Of a DNA stretch of 59,816 nt, positions 1 through 8,943 are shown piece by piece; position 1 is the stretch's first letter; every line of letters begins with the position of its first letter. The stretch covers positions 1 through 59,816 of the forward strand of contig DAIDJG010000306.1 in the NCBI GenBank assembly GCA_027451445.1, in the 5' to 3' direction. A program made the translations under genes and the position numbers. Source of the DNA: Singulisphaera sp. GTDB taxonomy: Bacteria; Planctomycetota; Planctomycetia; Isosphaerales; Isosphaeraceae. The notes beneath the pieces are model-generated. The model was not told the DNA's origin, did not search any database, and saw only the letters and a program-made list of their open reading frames with translations.

Positions 1-56
1 CACTCCACCTTACGCCGCGACTGCCGAGACCGGAACGGTCTTCACCACCTCCCTCG

Positions 57-368
57 TCATCGCCCCACCATCCACGTCGCAACCGGTGAGCTGGCCCCCA
101 CTGGCCCGAAAAAGTGGTACCCAGCCGGACTGAAACCGACAGTCGTTGCATCGCCCCAGCCGGCCGCACTGTACCATGCGCAGCCGTGAAGCTGCAGAAT
201 GGCTTCGTTTACCATGATGGTGTCGCGCCGCTCCCAGAAGCCTTTCGGGTTTTCTTCGTGGGGTGCCAGCAGCAAGTGCTCGGGACCAACATAGGCTCCG
301 GCCAGGTTGATGAGTCGGGTCAGCATGGATGTGCCGGACCGATGCATCCCGAGGACGATGAACTGCAT
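57..368 (-). pseudogene. Truncated sulfotransferase-family N-terminus
   Basis: The first 70 residues look like a PAPS-dependent sulfotransferase. The start FIVLGMHRSGTSMLTRL is the 5'-phosphosulfate-binding loop of the family, followed by PHEENPKGFWERRD, typical of the bacterial Sulfotransfer_3 type. The frame ends after about 103 residues in unrelated sequence, whereas family members are 200-300 residues. I found no continuation in the other two frames down to position 1, so the gene is probably truncated. The ATG at 368 is preferred over the GTG at 374 because GAAGAG lies upstream. It lies downstream of the glycosyltransferase/methyltransferase gene on the same strand, so it may once have belonged to a glycan-decorating group. 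Confidence 0.6.
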
Positions 369-495
369 GGGCACGGTCTCTTCACCTAGAGCGCTTAACG
401 GTTGGGTTGCACACGATCAGCCACCGACAGTCCCCGCTCTACACCATCTCAAACTTCTGGACGCGCCTTAACGTTACGGGCGAGCGTAAAGCATC

Positions 496-601
496 CTCCC
501 TCCCCCCATCGTGGGGGAGGGCTGGGGTGGGGGGGCCATCGCACGGCCATGGGTTGCCTGGAACCCCCCACCCCAACCCTCCCCCACAAGGGGGGAGGGA
601 G
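496..601. repeat. C/G-tract inverted repeat
   Basis: Arms of about 38 bp at 496-534 and 564-601 differ at only a few positions and flank a 29-bp loop. Each arm alternates C-runs and G-runs. The same style of element lies inside the cheA-like gene at 18700-18802, so this is a dispersed family. Confidence 0.7.
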
Positions 602-606
602 TTCTG

Positions 607-664
607 ATGCTTCTGTGTTTTGATTGGTTGTCACCGTGCGCAATCCAACCGTTCGGCGCTCTAG
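607..664 (+). repeat. Dispersed 40-60 bp repeat, copy 1
   Basis: The core TCACCGTGCGCAATCCAACC followed by GTTCGGCGCTCTA recurs with two changes at 8890-8943. Diverged inverted copies lie at 387-413 and 59679-59715. No protein is encoded. Function unknown. Confidence 0.6.
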
Positions 665-696
665 GCGCGGCCCGACTCTTGACCGTCGACCGGAAA

Positions 697-3600
697 TCAA
701 CCGGACGCTTGGCGACGGTTTTCGATAACCGCCAGCCCAAGCCCGTCGTCTTCGCGGACTCCTAGCGACGCGCCCCCGAGCCGAACGACGCCGTATCCGG
801 CGCGCTCGATCCGATCGAGTGCCGCACCGACGTTTGCATGAACATGGGACGGATCGTGGATCAGAATGAGACCGCCCGGGCAGACGAGGCGTGTGGCAAG
901 CTGGAACTCGGCCCACACGTGCTCCTCGGTGTGCGTGGTGTTCAGCAGGGCTGCTTCGTAGGTCTCGCCGGCTGTGAGCGCCGCCTCCATGCCGCGCAAT
1001 GAGTCGGCCAGGCGGGGCTCGATCCGTGCGCGCAGTGGCTTGGGCAGGAACGCCCAGAGGACGTCACGATTGGCATAAGCGGTGTTGTCGAGAGTGACGA
1101 CCTTGCCGCCATCGCGGTGCGCGACGGCCGAAGCGAGGCATGCGGTCAATACACCGTGCGCCGTTCCGGTCTCCAGTACGCGGATACATCCGCTGGCACG
1201 GATAAGGTGATGCAACAGCGCCAGCAAGGGCCAGATTGAGCGGTCAGCCACTCGGCCGTTCTGGGCATCGGTCGTACCGTAGAACGACCTGGCCAGGACC
1301 GACGTGCCGCGCTCGCCGACCCAGGCGCGCAAGGCGTGCAGGAAGTCGGCGTAGGCATCGCCGCCGCCGGCGCTGACGAGCGGATCGGGAACGCGGGAGA
1401 AGCGGCCGCCCCAGGCGTCGAGCTTTGACCGGCCGCCTCCGCAAAAGTGGAGCACGCGCACGATGTTGCCGCGCCAGACGGCGCGGGGCCCCGTCGGGTC
1501 TTCGACCTTCTCCACGTCCTGATAGTACATTTGCAGGTTGAAGATGGGATCCAGCTCCACACCGCAGTCGAGCCGCGCCAGCGCGAGGTTGAAGAAGAAC
1601 TGGTTCCTGAACCCGATGTCGGGCCGCTCGTCGACCCACCCCGCGGCGCCGGTCCAGCGGCGAATCGTGGCGTCAAGCCGCAGGAGCGCGGAACGGCTGC
1701 CTGCAAACAGGCCATCGTTGACTATGAGCGAGTAACGGCCCAGCTCATCCAGCTCGATCCCGAACCGCGCGAGGTCGTCGGGTGTGCTCCAGTACATGCG
1801 CCGGACCGAGTCGAAGAGATCCGCATGGCGCGGCTCGTTCGCCTCGCGGCAAGCGAGGAGGCTGCCGGCCGGCAGGGCGTCGAGCGCCGCGAAGATTGGA
1901 TCGAGCCGGCCCAGGATGATCATGTCGGCATCGAGGCAAAGGAACTGTTCGGCGTCGACCACCAGCGCCGCCGAATAGAGTGCGGACTTGACGGTCGGGT
2001 TCAGGACGGACGTGCGGGTGCAAGGGACCAAGGTCGCCCCGTGCTTCGCGGCGACCCGGACGCACTCGGCGTCGGCGTCGATCGCGAAGACCACGCGCAG
2101 GGCGTCCGGACAGCCACCCCGCGCGCCCAGGGAACCGAGCATGTCATCAAGCAGTCCCGTATAGCCGGGCGAGACCACGGTGGCGATGCACTGCCGCGCT
2201 CGCAACGGGACTATGGGCCGGGCGATCGTACAGCGACCGAGGCAATCCGTCAGGGTCTCAGGTACGGGCACTGTATCAGAGATTGGCTCGGACGGAACAG
2301 CGACAACCGCACTCGGAGTGAGCCCCGCAGCGTGCTGGAGCTGAGGGAGCAGTTCGAGGGGGAAGCCGCGGGGCGGCTCAACGCGCTGCCAGCCGCCCGC
2401 GTCAACCGACACCCCCGGTTCGAATGTCCAGGCGTTGCGGCCATGCCGGACGTAGACGAAGTGTCCCCGGTTATCGAGCTTGCGCAAGCGCTTTTGGCGG
2501 TTCAGCGCGTGACTCAGAAAAGCGGCGTCTTCCGCCAGGTCCTGGTCCGGGTAGCGCGCTCCCTCATCCCAGAGCGATCGGTGAAACGCGATCGTGCCGC
2601 CGTGCACATCGCCGACGAACATCCGCCGGTGCAGCGTCTCGTCGGTCGACCAGAACGTGTCCGGGAGCGACAGAACGGAGGAGTTGGCGAGGCCCGTCAC
2701 GTCGGCCTCGTCGGCCACGATTGGTGCCACCTGGTAGCTCAACCGCGCTGGGGCGTGCCAGTCGTCGTCGTCCCAGTGCACGATAATCTCGCCGCGCGCC
2801 TCCACGCACGCGAGGTTCCGCTTCTCGCCGATGGTCGACTTGCCGGTCAGCCGCACGTAGCGCACGTTGGGCAGACCGTGTACGAGGTCGCCGACGGGGT
2901 CGTCGCCGTCGTCGACAATCACGAGCTCGCGCGCCGGGTAGTCCTGCCGCTCGAAATGGCGCAGCGCGAGCGCGACGAACGCGCGCCGGTCCCGAGTGGG
3001 CACGATGCAAGAGACGAGCGGGGGACGCACGATCTCGAGCGGCAGCGGATCGGGATGCCCGACGTCGGGCAACGGCTTCGGACCGGATCGGAGGAACGTT
3101 TGCGCGTCGAATGATTCGCCGACGAAATTGCCCGCGGTCCGCACGCCGTCGTTGGGTGCACCCGGCCAGACGGTCGACGTCTCGCCGATGTGCTGCGCGA
3201 GCGAGGGGCTGTGATAGTAGACTGGGAATCGCGCCGCGTGCGCCCAACGCCCGACCACACCGTCGGTGTCGTCGAGCCCGAGCCTCGCTCCGGTCTTGCG
3301 GTGATCGACGATGCCCGGGTGGGCGAGCAGCGCACGGACCGCCGCGTTCGGGAACACGAACGTCAACGCGCCGACCACACCCCCGCCCGCAGCAACCTTC
3401 ACCCAGCCGGCCTCTTCGCGCGCGTAGGGCGCGGGGCAATAAACCGACACGAGTCCGACGCGGTCCCCCGGCCAGAGCTCGGCTTCCAGGAAAGCCCGGA
3501 CCCCGCTGCAGAACACGGTGTCGTCCTGCACCATCAGGTAGGCGTCGGCCTCGGGGTCGCGCAGGTAGAGCTCGCCCAGGCTCAGGAACCAGTTCGGCCA

Positions 3601-4299
3601 CTCGCCGAGTGCCTCCGAGCGCGGTGTCACCGGTAGGTGGGCAAACTCCGCCGGAATCTCGGCCCCAGGCTCGACAAAAAGGCGAGGAGTCTCCCAGCCC
3701 GCAAGACGCAGGCTTTCCAGGCACCGAGCCAGCGTGGGAACTTCCCTCGGTGCGGTCGTGACGCCGACGGCCCAATTCCGTACGCCGCCGCGCGTCAGCT
3801 TGGGCGTGAAGTCGCGGCAGCTCTGGCACTCGCGCAGTGTCGTGCGGTCGTGTAACAGGTGATGGCACGCGAAGACGGGTACGCGAACGGTCCCTCGGTT
3901 CGACGCGCGCGTGGCCGAGGAGATTTGTGCGCCTCGGTGAATGCAGTCTCCTTCGTTGACACCGCGCGCCGGGTCGAGACCGACCGCGTCGGCCCCGTCG
4001 AGGTTGCCCAGGGCCCAAAGCTTCATCGCGACGGCGTGCTCGCGTGCTTCAGCCGACAGATCGTCGCTTTGCGCCGCGTCCTTCGTCATGAGGAACAGGA
4101 GCGACGCGACCACCGGGTTCAATTCTCGCGGCGAAGGCTCGCGCTCGCACGAACAAGCGCCACACGTTGCGCGGGGCACCCGGCTGTAGGGCGATTCTCC
4201 ATTGTCCGCGAGCCGTTCCAGGAGTGCACATCGCGCCCGTTCGTCTTTGCCCGTGCCCTGAACCTCATACCGGAACGGGCACTCCTCAAGCCGTCGCAT
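697..4299 (-). CDS. Multidomain glycosyltransferase-methyltransferase fusion
   Basis: About 1200 residues with four enzyme-like modules. Residue numbers count from the upstream GTG at 4314; the ATG at 4299 is preferred because it overlaps the preceding small gene less. An N-terminal Cys/His-rich stretch (residues 12-167, including CGACSC and CQSCRDF) resembles metal-binding modules. A first GT-A-like domain (about 180-400) carries MVQDDTVF. A family 2 glycosyltransferase (about 432-640) has VSCIVPTRDR and WDDDDW. A GT8-like domain (about 705-960) has CLDADMI. A class I SAM methyltransferase (about 1025-1200) has RVLETGTAHG. Such fusions usually build surface or secreted glycans; acceptor and sugars cannot be told. 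No membrane segment is obvious, so it is probably cytoplasmic. Confidence 0.85.
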   Translation of the reverse strand: MRRLEECPFRYEVQGTGKDERARCALLERLADNGESPYSRVPRATCGACSCEREPSPRELNPVVASLLFLMTKDAAQSDDLSAEAREHAVAMKLWALGNLDGADAVGLDPARGVNEGDCIHRGAQISSATRASNRGTVRVPVFACHHLLHDRTTLRECQSCRDFTPKLTRGGVRNWAVGVTTAPREVPTLARCLESLRLAGWETPRLFVEPGAEIPAEFAHLPVTPRSEALGEWPNWFLSLGELYLRDPEADAYLMVQDDTVFCSGVRAFLEAELWPGDRVGLVSVYCPAPYAREEAGWVKVAAGGGVVGALTFVFPNAAVRALLAHPGIVDHRKTGARLGLDDTDGVVGRWAHAARFPVYYHSPSLAQHIGETSTVWPGAPNDGVRTAGNFVGESFDAQTFLRSGPKPLPDVGHPDPLPLEIVRPPLVSCIVPTRDRRAFVALALRHFERQDYPARELVIVDDGDDPVGDLVHGLPNVRYVRLTGKSTIGEKRNLACVEARGEIIVHWDDDDWHAPARLSYQVAPIVADEADVTGLANSSVLSLPDTFWSTDETLHRRMFVGDVHGGTIAFHRSLWDEGARYPDQDLAEDAAFLSHALNRQKRLRKLDNRGHFVYVRHGRNAWTFEPGVSVDAGGWQRVEPPRGFPLELLPQLQHAAGLTPSAVVAVPSEPISDTVPVPETLTDCLGRCTIARPIVPLRARQCIATVVSPGYTGLLDDMLGSLGARGGCPDALRVVFAIDADAECVRVAAKHGATLVPCTRTSVLNPTVKSALYSAALVVDAEQFLCLDADMIILGRLDPIFAALDALPAGSLLACREANEPRHADLFDSVRRMYWSTPDDLARFGIELDELGRYSLIVNDGLFAGSRSALLRLDATIRRWTGAAGWVDERPDIGFRNQFFFNLALARLDCGVELDPIFNLQMYYQDVEKVEDPTGPRAVWRGNIVRVLHFCGGGRSKLDAWGGRFSRVPDPLVSAGGGDAYADFLHALRAWVGERGTSVLARSFYGTTDAQNGRVADRSIWPLLALLHHLIRASGCIRVLETGTAHGVLTACLASAVAHRDGGKVVTLDNTAYANRDVLWAFLPKPLRARIEPRLADSLRGMEAALTAGETYEAALLNTTHTEEHVWAEFQLATRLVCPGGLILIHDPSHVHANVGAALDRIERAGYGVVRLGGASLGVREDDGLGLAVIENRRQASG

Positions 4300-4528
4300 C
4301 GGCGCTTTGTCCACCCTTTTTCGGCTGCACGCAATACTGCACGATGCAGTAGTTCATGGGTGTGAGTGACGACGCAGTCGGTGGAGTGCCGGCTATGTAA
4401 CCGGACGCACACTGGTTATCACAGATGTCGTAGCTCGTGCCGTTATATTGCCAGACAACAAACCCCGAAGGACAGCCAGTCGTTGGGGGTGAAATCGGAT
4501 TGCTGCAGCCGCAGCCGCCGTTGCTCAT
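4286..4528 (-). CDS. Small Cys-rich protein, unknown function
   Basis: Eighty residues beginning MSNGGCGCSNPISPPTTGC, with seven cysteines, many Gly/Ser/Thr/Asn and a basic tail (QPKKGG). There is no signal peptide or membrane segment. The ATG at 4528 is taken because the peptide begins sensibly there; an upstream in-frame start at 4552 would add eight residues. The 3' end overlaps the ATG of the downstream glycosyltransferase/methyltransferase by 14 nt, so the two are probably translationally coupled. A peptide substrate modified by that enzyme is one idea, without direct evidence. I do not recognise a family. Confidence 0.55.
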   Translation of the reverse strand: MSNGGCGCSNPISPPTTGCPSGFVVWQYNGTSYDICDNQCASGYIAGTPPTASSLTPMNYCIVQYCVQPKKGGQSADATA

Positions 4529-4574
4529 CTTTGATCTCCCATGGGACCACACGAACGGTTCGCCAATATCTTAT

Positions 4575-4587
4575 GCTTGTAACAAGC
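4575..4587. promoter_or_regulatory. Short palindrome upstream of Cys-rich gene
   Basis: GCTTGT-A-ACAAGC is a 6-bp dyad in the 93-bp space between the kinase stop and the small Cys-rich gene, about 47 bp before its ATG. It could be a repressor operator or chance. Confidence 0.2.
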
Positions 4588-4621
4588 GTGCCGCAACAGG
4601 TTGCTCATGCAATCGTTGAGA

Positions 4622-7600
4622 TTATCGAACCGTCCGCGCGATCCGAAAGCCGCCCGAGTACAGGGTCATAGTGACGTGCGCTCCGTAACGGACGCCCGAG
4701 CGCAGATTGCGAGCAGGTGCATTGAATGCCCCGCCGCGCACACTCCGAGTTCCTTCGTGAGTGACGATCGGTGCGTCAATGACCGGACCGTCCGCCGGAG
4801 GCGTGGGATAGGGAATCACGAACGAGTCCTGACACCACTCTTCGCCGTTGCCGAGCATGTCGAACAATCCCAGGTCGTTGGGTTTCAGTGAGCCGGCAGG
4901 GCTTGGCTCTTCAAGATCGGCACTCATCGTCCACATATAGCGAAACATGTAGGTTGGGCTGTCCCCGAACGGACGTTCCGCCGTGCTCCCGGCACGGCAC
5001 GAGTACTCCCACTCCGCCTCGGTAGGGAGCCGGTAGCCGGAACGATTCAGGTAATCCGGATAGGGGAGAAATCCGTTCGTCATCAAAACCGTCTCGGGCG
5101 GATAGCACTGCTGGTCCTCGGTCAGGCCCTCGATCTCGCCGAGCCAGCGGCAATAACTCATGGCGTGGCCAATCATAAGTTCGATCGCTGGCGTCCGCGA
5201 CGGGTGATACTGACCGCGCCGGTATTGCGGGCGAAAGGCCTGGTATTGTTCGATCGTTGTCTCTTCGGTCGCGATGGCAAACGAGCGGCCGATCAGGCGA
5301 CGGTGCCGGGTATCGTCCCTCCGGAACTTCGGCCCCCCGTCCCCGGATCCCATCACAAACTCGACCGGACCGCGGACGATCGCGAGCGTGTGTCCCTTGG
5401 TATTGACGTACCAATCTCGGTCCGACGGCATGTCCGCCGAGGCCATGGCTTGCCGCCGCTGCATCATCTCGTCCTGCCGTCCCCAGCGTTTTAAGAGCCA
5501 CTCCGCCGCGGAGTGAACGCCGGGATCGGGGTCGTCCGTGAAGTACGAGACGATTCGGGGGATCAACTCGGTGCGCTCGGCAGGCGAAATCTGAGAGTTC
5601 GAGTATTCACCGAGGGTGAGCAGCAGAGCCCGACGGGCGGACACGTCGGTTTCGCGCGTCAGCCGGTCCGTGATGATCTCAGGCGCGACCTGAGAGGGCG
5701 CGGCCCGGTGGATCAGGGTCGTACGCAGGTCGTCCACGGGCCGCTGACGAAAAAGCGGCCAGACCGGCTCAGGCTTTCCCAGTGCAAGCAGCGCCAAGGC
5801 AAGATTCGCCCGCTTTCGCGTCGTGGCGGCCGGATCACTCCCTTCGCTTCGGAGCGACTCCGCGAGGTCGGATTCGAGGAGCGCAAGAGCCGGCCGGCCA
5901 AAGGCCGCCAGCTTGGATTGAAGGACCACGGACTGGTCTCGTTCGGCCACGTGCAGCAGATCGATCACGGGCCGAGGGTCGTCAACGGTATCCGCAAACA
6001 CGAAGGCGGCGGCGTCGGCCTCGCCAGGGTTCTCGGCACGTCGAAATGCGGAGGCGAGGTCGTCGCGCAGCCAGTGCTGCACGGGCCGCAGCAGGCTCGA
6101 CCATTCGGCGAGTGTGAATCGGTTCATCGCCACCAGCCACGAAACGATCTCCGACGCGTGCGTTCGCCACGCGGCGCTGTTGGGGTCGAGGGTCGCCAGC
6201 GCGCACGCGGCGCGAAGGCGCCGTCCCTTATCCTCTCGGGGGGCTTCCAGCGTTCGTTGGAGCGATTTCGACGCCTTGCCGGCCCAGGGCTTGAGGGCCT
6301 CGCGGATGATCGTCAGCTCGGCTGGATTCGCAGTCAAGATCCGCTCTTCCAGGTAGGCCGACTGGGACGGGTCGGATGGCAAGAGCGCCAGGGCAAGCGG
6401 GAGCCGCGCAGGAGCGTCGCGGGAGACCTGCGCGAGGCGACGTCGGAGGATCGGGTCCGTCCAGCGCCGATAGCCTTCGAAATCACGGATCCGCCGGGGG
6501 AGCCGCGTGACCTCCACCTGTCCAAGCGTGTCGACCAGAGATTCAGCCCGTCTCGCGGCACTCTGCTCGCGGGCCCAGGCCATGATCGCACCGAGAGCGA
6601 GCACAGCGAGGAACACGACGGCGACCAGGCCGGCTGTCGACGGGTGTCGTACGACCCACTTCCACGCTCGCTCGGCCGGGCCCGCGGGCCGAGCCTGGAT
6701 CGGCTTCCCGTCGAGGAACCGTTCCAGTTCGTCGGCCAGCTCGCCACTCGTCTTGTAGCGCGCCTCGGGCTTCTTTTCCAGGCACTTCAGGCAAATCGTC
6801 TCGAGATCGCGCGCCACGGCTCTGTTGAGCAGTCGAGGCGCAACGGGGTCCTCGTCGAGAACCTGGCGCAGCGTTTCGATCGCCTCGGCCGCGCGGAAGG
6901 GCGGGCGGCCGGTAATCATCTCGTAGAGCGTTGCACCCAGATTGTAAATATCCGAGGCGGGGCCGATCGTCGACAGCCCGCGGACCTGTTCGGGCGACAT
7001 GTAGCTGGGCGTTCCGAGGCGGTCGCCGGTCTGGGTCATCCTCGAATCATTTGCCAGCGATTTCGCCAGCCCGAAGTCGGCAATCAACGGGCGGCCGTCC
7101 CGATCCACGAGGATGTTCGACGGCTTGATATCGCGGTGAAGAATCTCTTTCTGATGTGCGTACTCGACCGCCCGAGCGATGGGCACCATCAGGCGCGCGG
7201 CGGCTTGATTGTCAAACGGTCCTCCCCGGAGCATGACGGCCAGGCTCCGCCCGTCCACGTAGCGCATCGCGTAATACGGGTGGGTGCCGAACGCACCGAC
7301 ATCGTAGACAGTGACGATGTGATCGTGCGTTAGGCCCGCCATCGCGGTGGCTTCGAGGTGGAACCGTCGCACGGCCGATTGGGAAAGGCGTGGGCCGTTT
7401 TCGCCCGTGAGCTCGGGCGTGACGCACTTGAGCGCAACGATGCGGTTCGCACTCCGCTGGCGGGCGAGGTAAACGATGCCCATGCCGCCCCGGCCCAGCA
7501 TTTTGAGGATGAGGTAGTCACCCAGCTCGAACTTTCGAATGGTCGTTGCGTCGGGCGCGAGCGAGAAGCCGTCTTGATCGTCCTCAAGCAGGGTCGTCGG

Positions 7601-7846
7601 CGCCCTTGTCGGCTGCTCGACGTCGTGATTCGGCGAATCTTGTAGACCCCAATCCGGGAACCACGACTGCGTGTTGGGAATGTTGATCGACGCCACGGTA
7701 TCGGGGAGCCCCGAGGGATCATCCACGGGGTGATTCGGATCATCGGGCTCCGTGGGAGCCAGCGCGTCGCCGTTGCGCCCTGACTTTCGAGGCGGGTGCT
7801 TCTGGTTCGCGCCGTTACCCTCGTGCTGAGACGATGGATGATCCAT
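4622..7846 (-). CDS. Ser/Thr protein kinase with C-terminal SUMF1 domain
   Basis: A Hanks-type kinase of about 1074 residues. Residue numbers here count from a TTG seven codons upstream. The N-terminus (1-110) is polar and low-complexity. The kinase domain (about 117-390) has all key motifs: glycine loop LGRGGMGIVYLA, K147 in VALKCV, HRDIKPSN at 244 and DFGLA at 264. One membrane helix (about 414-436) follows, then a HEAT-like helical region. A formylglycine-enzyme/sulfatase-modifying-factor domain fills the end (about 840-1081), with GYRLPTEAEWEYSCRAG and SVRGGAFN. SUMF1-like domains on planctomycete kinases are thought to bind ligands rather than oxidise cysteine. The ATG at 7846 has GGGAG just upstream. 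It is followed by the Cys-rich gene on the same strand. Confidence 0.9.
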   Translation of the reverse strand: MDHPSSQHEGNGANQKHPPRKSGRNGDALAPTEPDDPNHPVDDPSGLPDTVASINIPNTQSWFPDWGLQDSPNHDVEQPTRAPTTLLEDDQDGFSLAPDATTIRKFELGDYLILKMLGRGGMGIVYLARQRSANRIVALKCVTPELTGENGPRLSQSAVRRFHLEATAMAGLTHDHIVTVYDVGAFGTHPYYAMRYVDGRSLAVMLRGGPFDNQAAARLMVPIARAVEYAHQKEILHRDIKPSNILVDRDGRPLIADFGLAKSLANDSRMTQTGDRLGTPSYMSPEQVRGLSTIGPASDIYNLGATLYEMITGRPPFRAAEAIETLRQVLDEDPVAPRLLNRAVARDLETICLKCLEKKPEARYKTSGELADELERFLDGKPIQARPAGPAERAWKWVVRHPSTAGLVAVVFLAVLALGAIMAWAREQSAARRAESLVDTLGQVEVTRLPRRIRDFEGYRRWTDPILRRRLAQVSRDAPARLPLALALLPSDPSQSAYLEERILTANPAELTIIREALKPWAGKASKSLQRTLEAPREDKGRRLRAACALATLDPNSAAWRTHASEIVSWLVAMNRFTLAEWSSLLRPVQHWLRDDLASAFRRAENPGEADAAAFVFADTVDDPRPVIDLLHVAERDQSVVLQSKLAAFGRPALALLESDLAESLRSEGSDPAATTRKRANLALALLALGKPEPVWPLFRQRPVDDLRTTLIHRAAPSQVAPEIITDRLTRETDVSARRALLLTLGEYSNSQISPAERTELIPRIVSYFTDDPDPGVHSAAEWLLKRWGRQDEMMQRRQAMASADMPSDRDWYVNTKGHTLAIVRGPVEFVMGSGDGGPKFRRDDTRHRRLIGRSFAIATEETTIEQYQAFRPQYRRGQYHPSRTPAIELMIGHAMSYCRWLGEIEGLTEDQQCYPPETVLMTNGFLPYPDYLNRSGYRLPTEAEWEYSCRAGSTAERPFGDSPTYMFRYMWTMSADLEEPSPAGSLKPNDLGLFDMLGNGEEWCQDSFVIPYPTPPADGPVIDAPIVTHEGTRSVRGGAFNAPARNLRSGVRYGAHVTMTLYSGGFRIARTVR

Positions 7847-8356
7847 GATCTCCCATTCCCCGCTCAACCAAGCCGACCATCGCTCCCAGCCGGGTGCGCA
7901 CCGCGACGATTCTATGACCAGCAGTAAAGGTTACCTGGTTTTAGCCTTATGTGCCATGCCTGCGATCGAGGAACCCTCTCACGCCAATGACTCCTGGTGA
8001 TCGCGATCCTAGATCCTGACGTTTGCTCAACGTACGGGCGCTAGGCTTCCCAAGTCTCCGCCCCCGGGTCATGGTTTGCCGAAGCGAACCACGCGCCTTT
8101 GTGAGCGCTCAACCGTCATCGATGACGAAAAACTTACCACACCAAAATCGCGCGGAGCCCGGGAAAACACCGCGTCGAATCACCATCGCGGGTGGCAAGA
8201 GCTAACGACTTACCCGGAGCATATAAAGTAGGGAGTTGTGTGAGTCCCGGATCTCCGCGTTGTTCCGGGCAACGGCTCATGGCGACGTTCCGATTCGACG
8301 TTGGCTCATGAATCTGTCGCACCACGGCAAGGCAGAGTCCTGTCTCGCGGGGGACG

Positions 8357-8478
8357 CTACCGCATGCGAGGGATACGAACCGTCGGGGACGCACACAGAG
8401 CACATCCGCGGCACATGACGCCGCGCTCGAACGCGCTTCATTCACAGGACGTCGTGCCGGCTATGAGCCCGCATGCGC
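8357..8478 (+). repeat. Direct duplication, left copy
   Basis: This segment matches 8941-9058 across blocks such as CGCGCTCGAACGCGCTTCAT and CACAGAGCA, with scattered substitutions and small indels. The two copies flank the MITE-like element. Confidence 0.55.
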
Positions 8479-8502
8479 GCGGCCAATTTGGTAATTCGTA
8501 AA

Positions 8503-8880
8503 CGCTCGCCGGTTGGATCGCGAAAATGGGAGAGGTCGGGTGGCTGGGTCGAGCCCACAGGGCGATGCCCCCGGACGTTTAGATCGTCCGCGCGGACTGG
8601 GGACATCGCGCTGCGGGCTCGACCTCAGCCACCCGCCCGTGCATCTCTTCGGTATTCTGTACGAAGGTATATTTCGGATATTTCGTAAATCTCGGAGCAA
8701 TTTTCGTGCACCTCTTCGGTGACCTGCACGGAGGTATATTTCGGATATTTCGTGAATCTCGTAAGCGCTCGCCAGTCGGTGCGCGAAGCTGGGAAACGTT
8801 GGGTGGCTGCGGGCTTGACCGTAGCCACCGGCCCTCGGCGGGCATCTGCTAAAGATATGGCGCGCACCAACTGGCGAGTG
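8503..8880 (+). mobile_element. MITE-like element with terminal inverted repeats, copy A
   Basis: The ends are inverted relatives: CGCTCGCCGGTTGGATCGCG at 8503 and CGCGCACCAACTGGCGAGTG at 8861. A third TIR-like copy is internal at about 8764. Inside are a hairpin-forming segment (about 8540-8640) and two tandem units of about 57 bp (8639-8696 and 8706-8762) that share GGTATATTTCGGATATTTCG. The same order of parts occurs in reverse complement at 52477-52929. It encodes nothing, so it would depend on a transposase elsewhere. The classification is inferred from structure. Confidence 0.55.
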
Positions 8881-8889
8881 CTAGGGTTT

Positions 8890-8943
8890 CTTCTGCATTT
8901 GGATAGGTTGTCACCGTGCGTAATCCAACCATTCGGCGCTCTA
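8890..8943 (+). repeat. Dispersed 40-60 bp repeat, copy 2
   Basis: TCACCGTGCGTAATCCAACC followed by ATTCGGCGCTCTA matches 607-664 with two substitutions in the core. It abuts the right end of the MITE-like element. Confidence 0.6.

Larger units (their letters stand above)
375..696. other. Gap filled with palindromic repeats
   Basis: This 322-bp stretch has no convincing gene. It contains a near-perfect inverted repeat (496-534 against 564-601) and two copies, in opposite orientations, of a dispersed repeat at 387-413 and 607-664. Confidence 0.6.
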
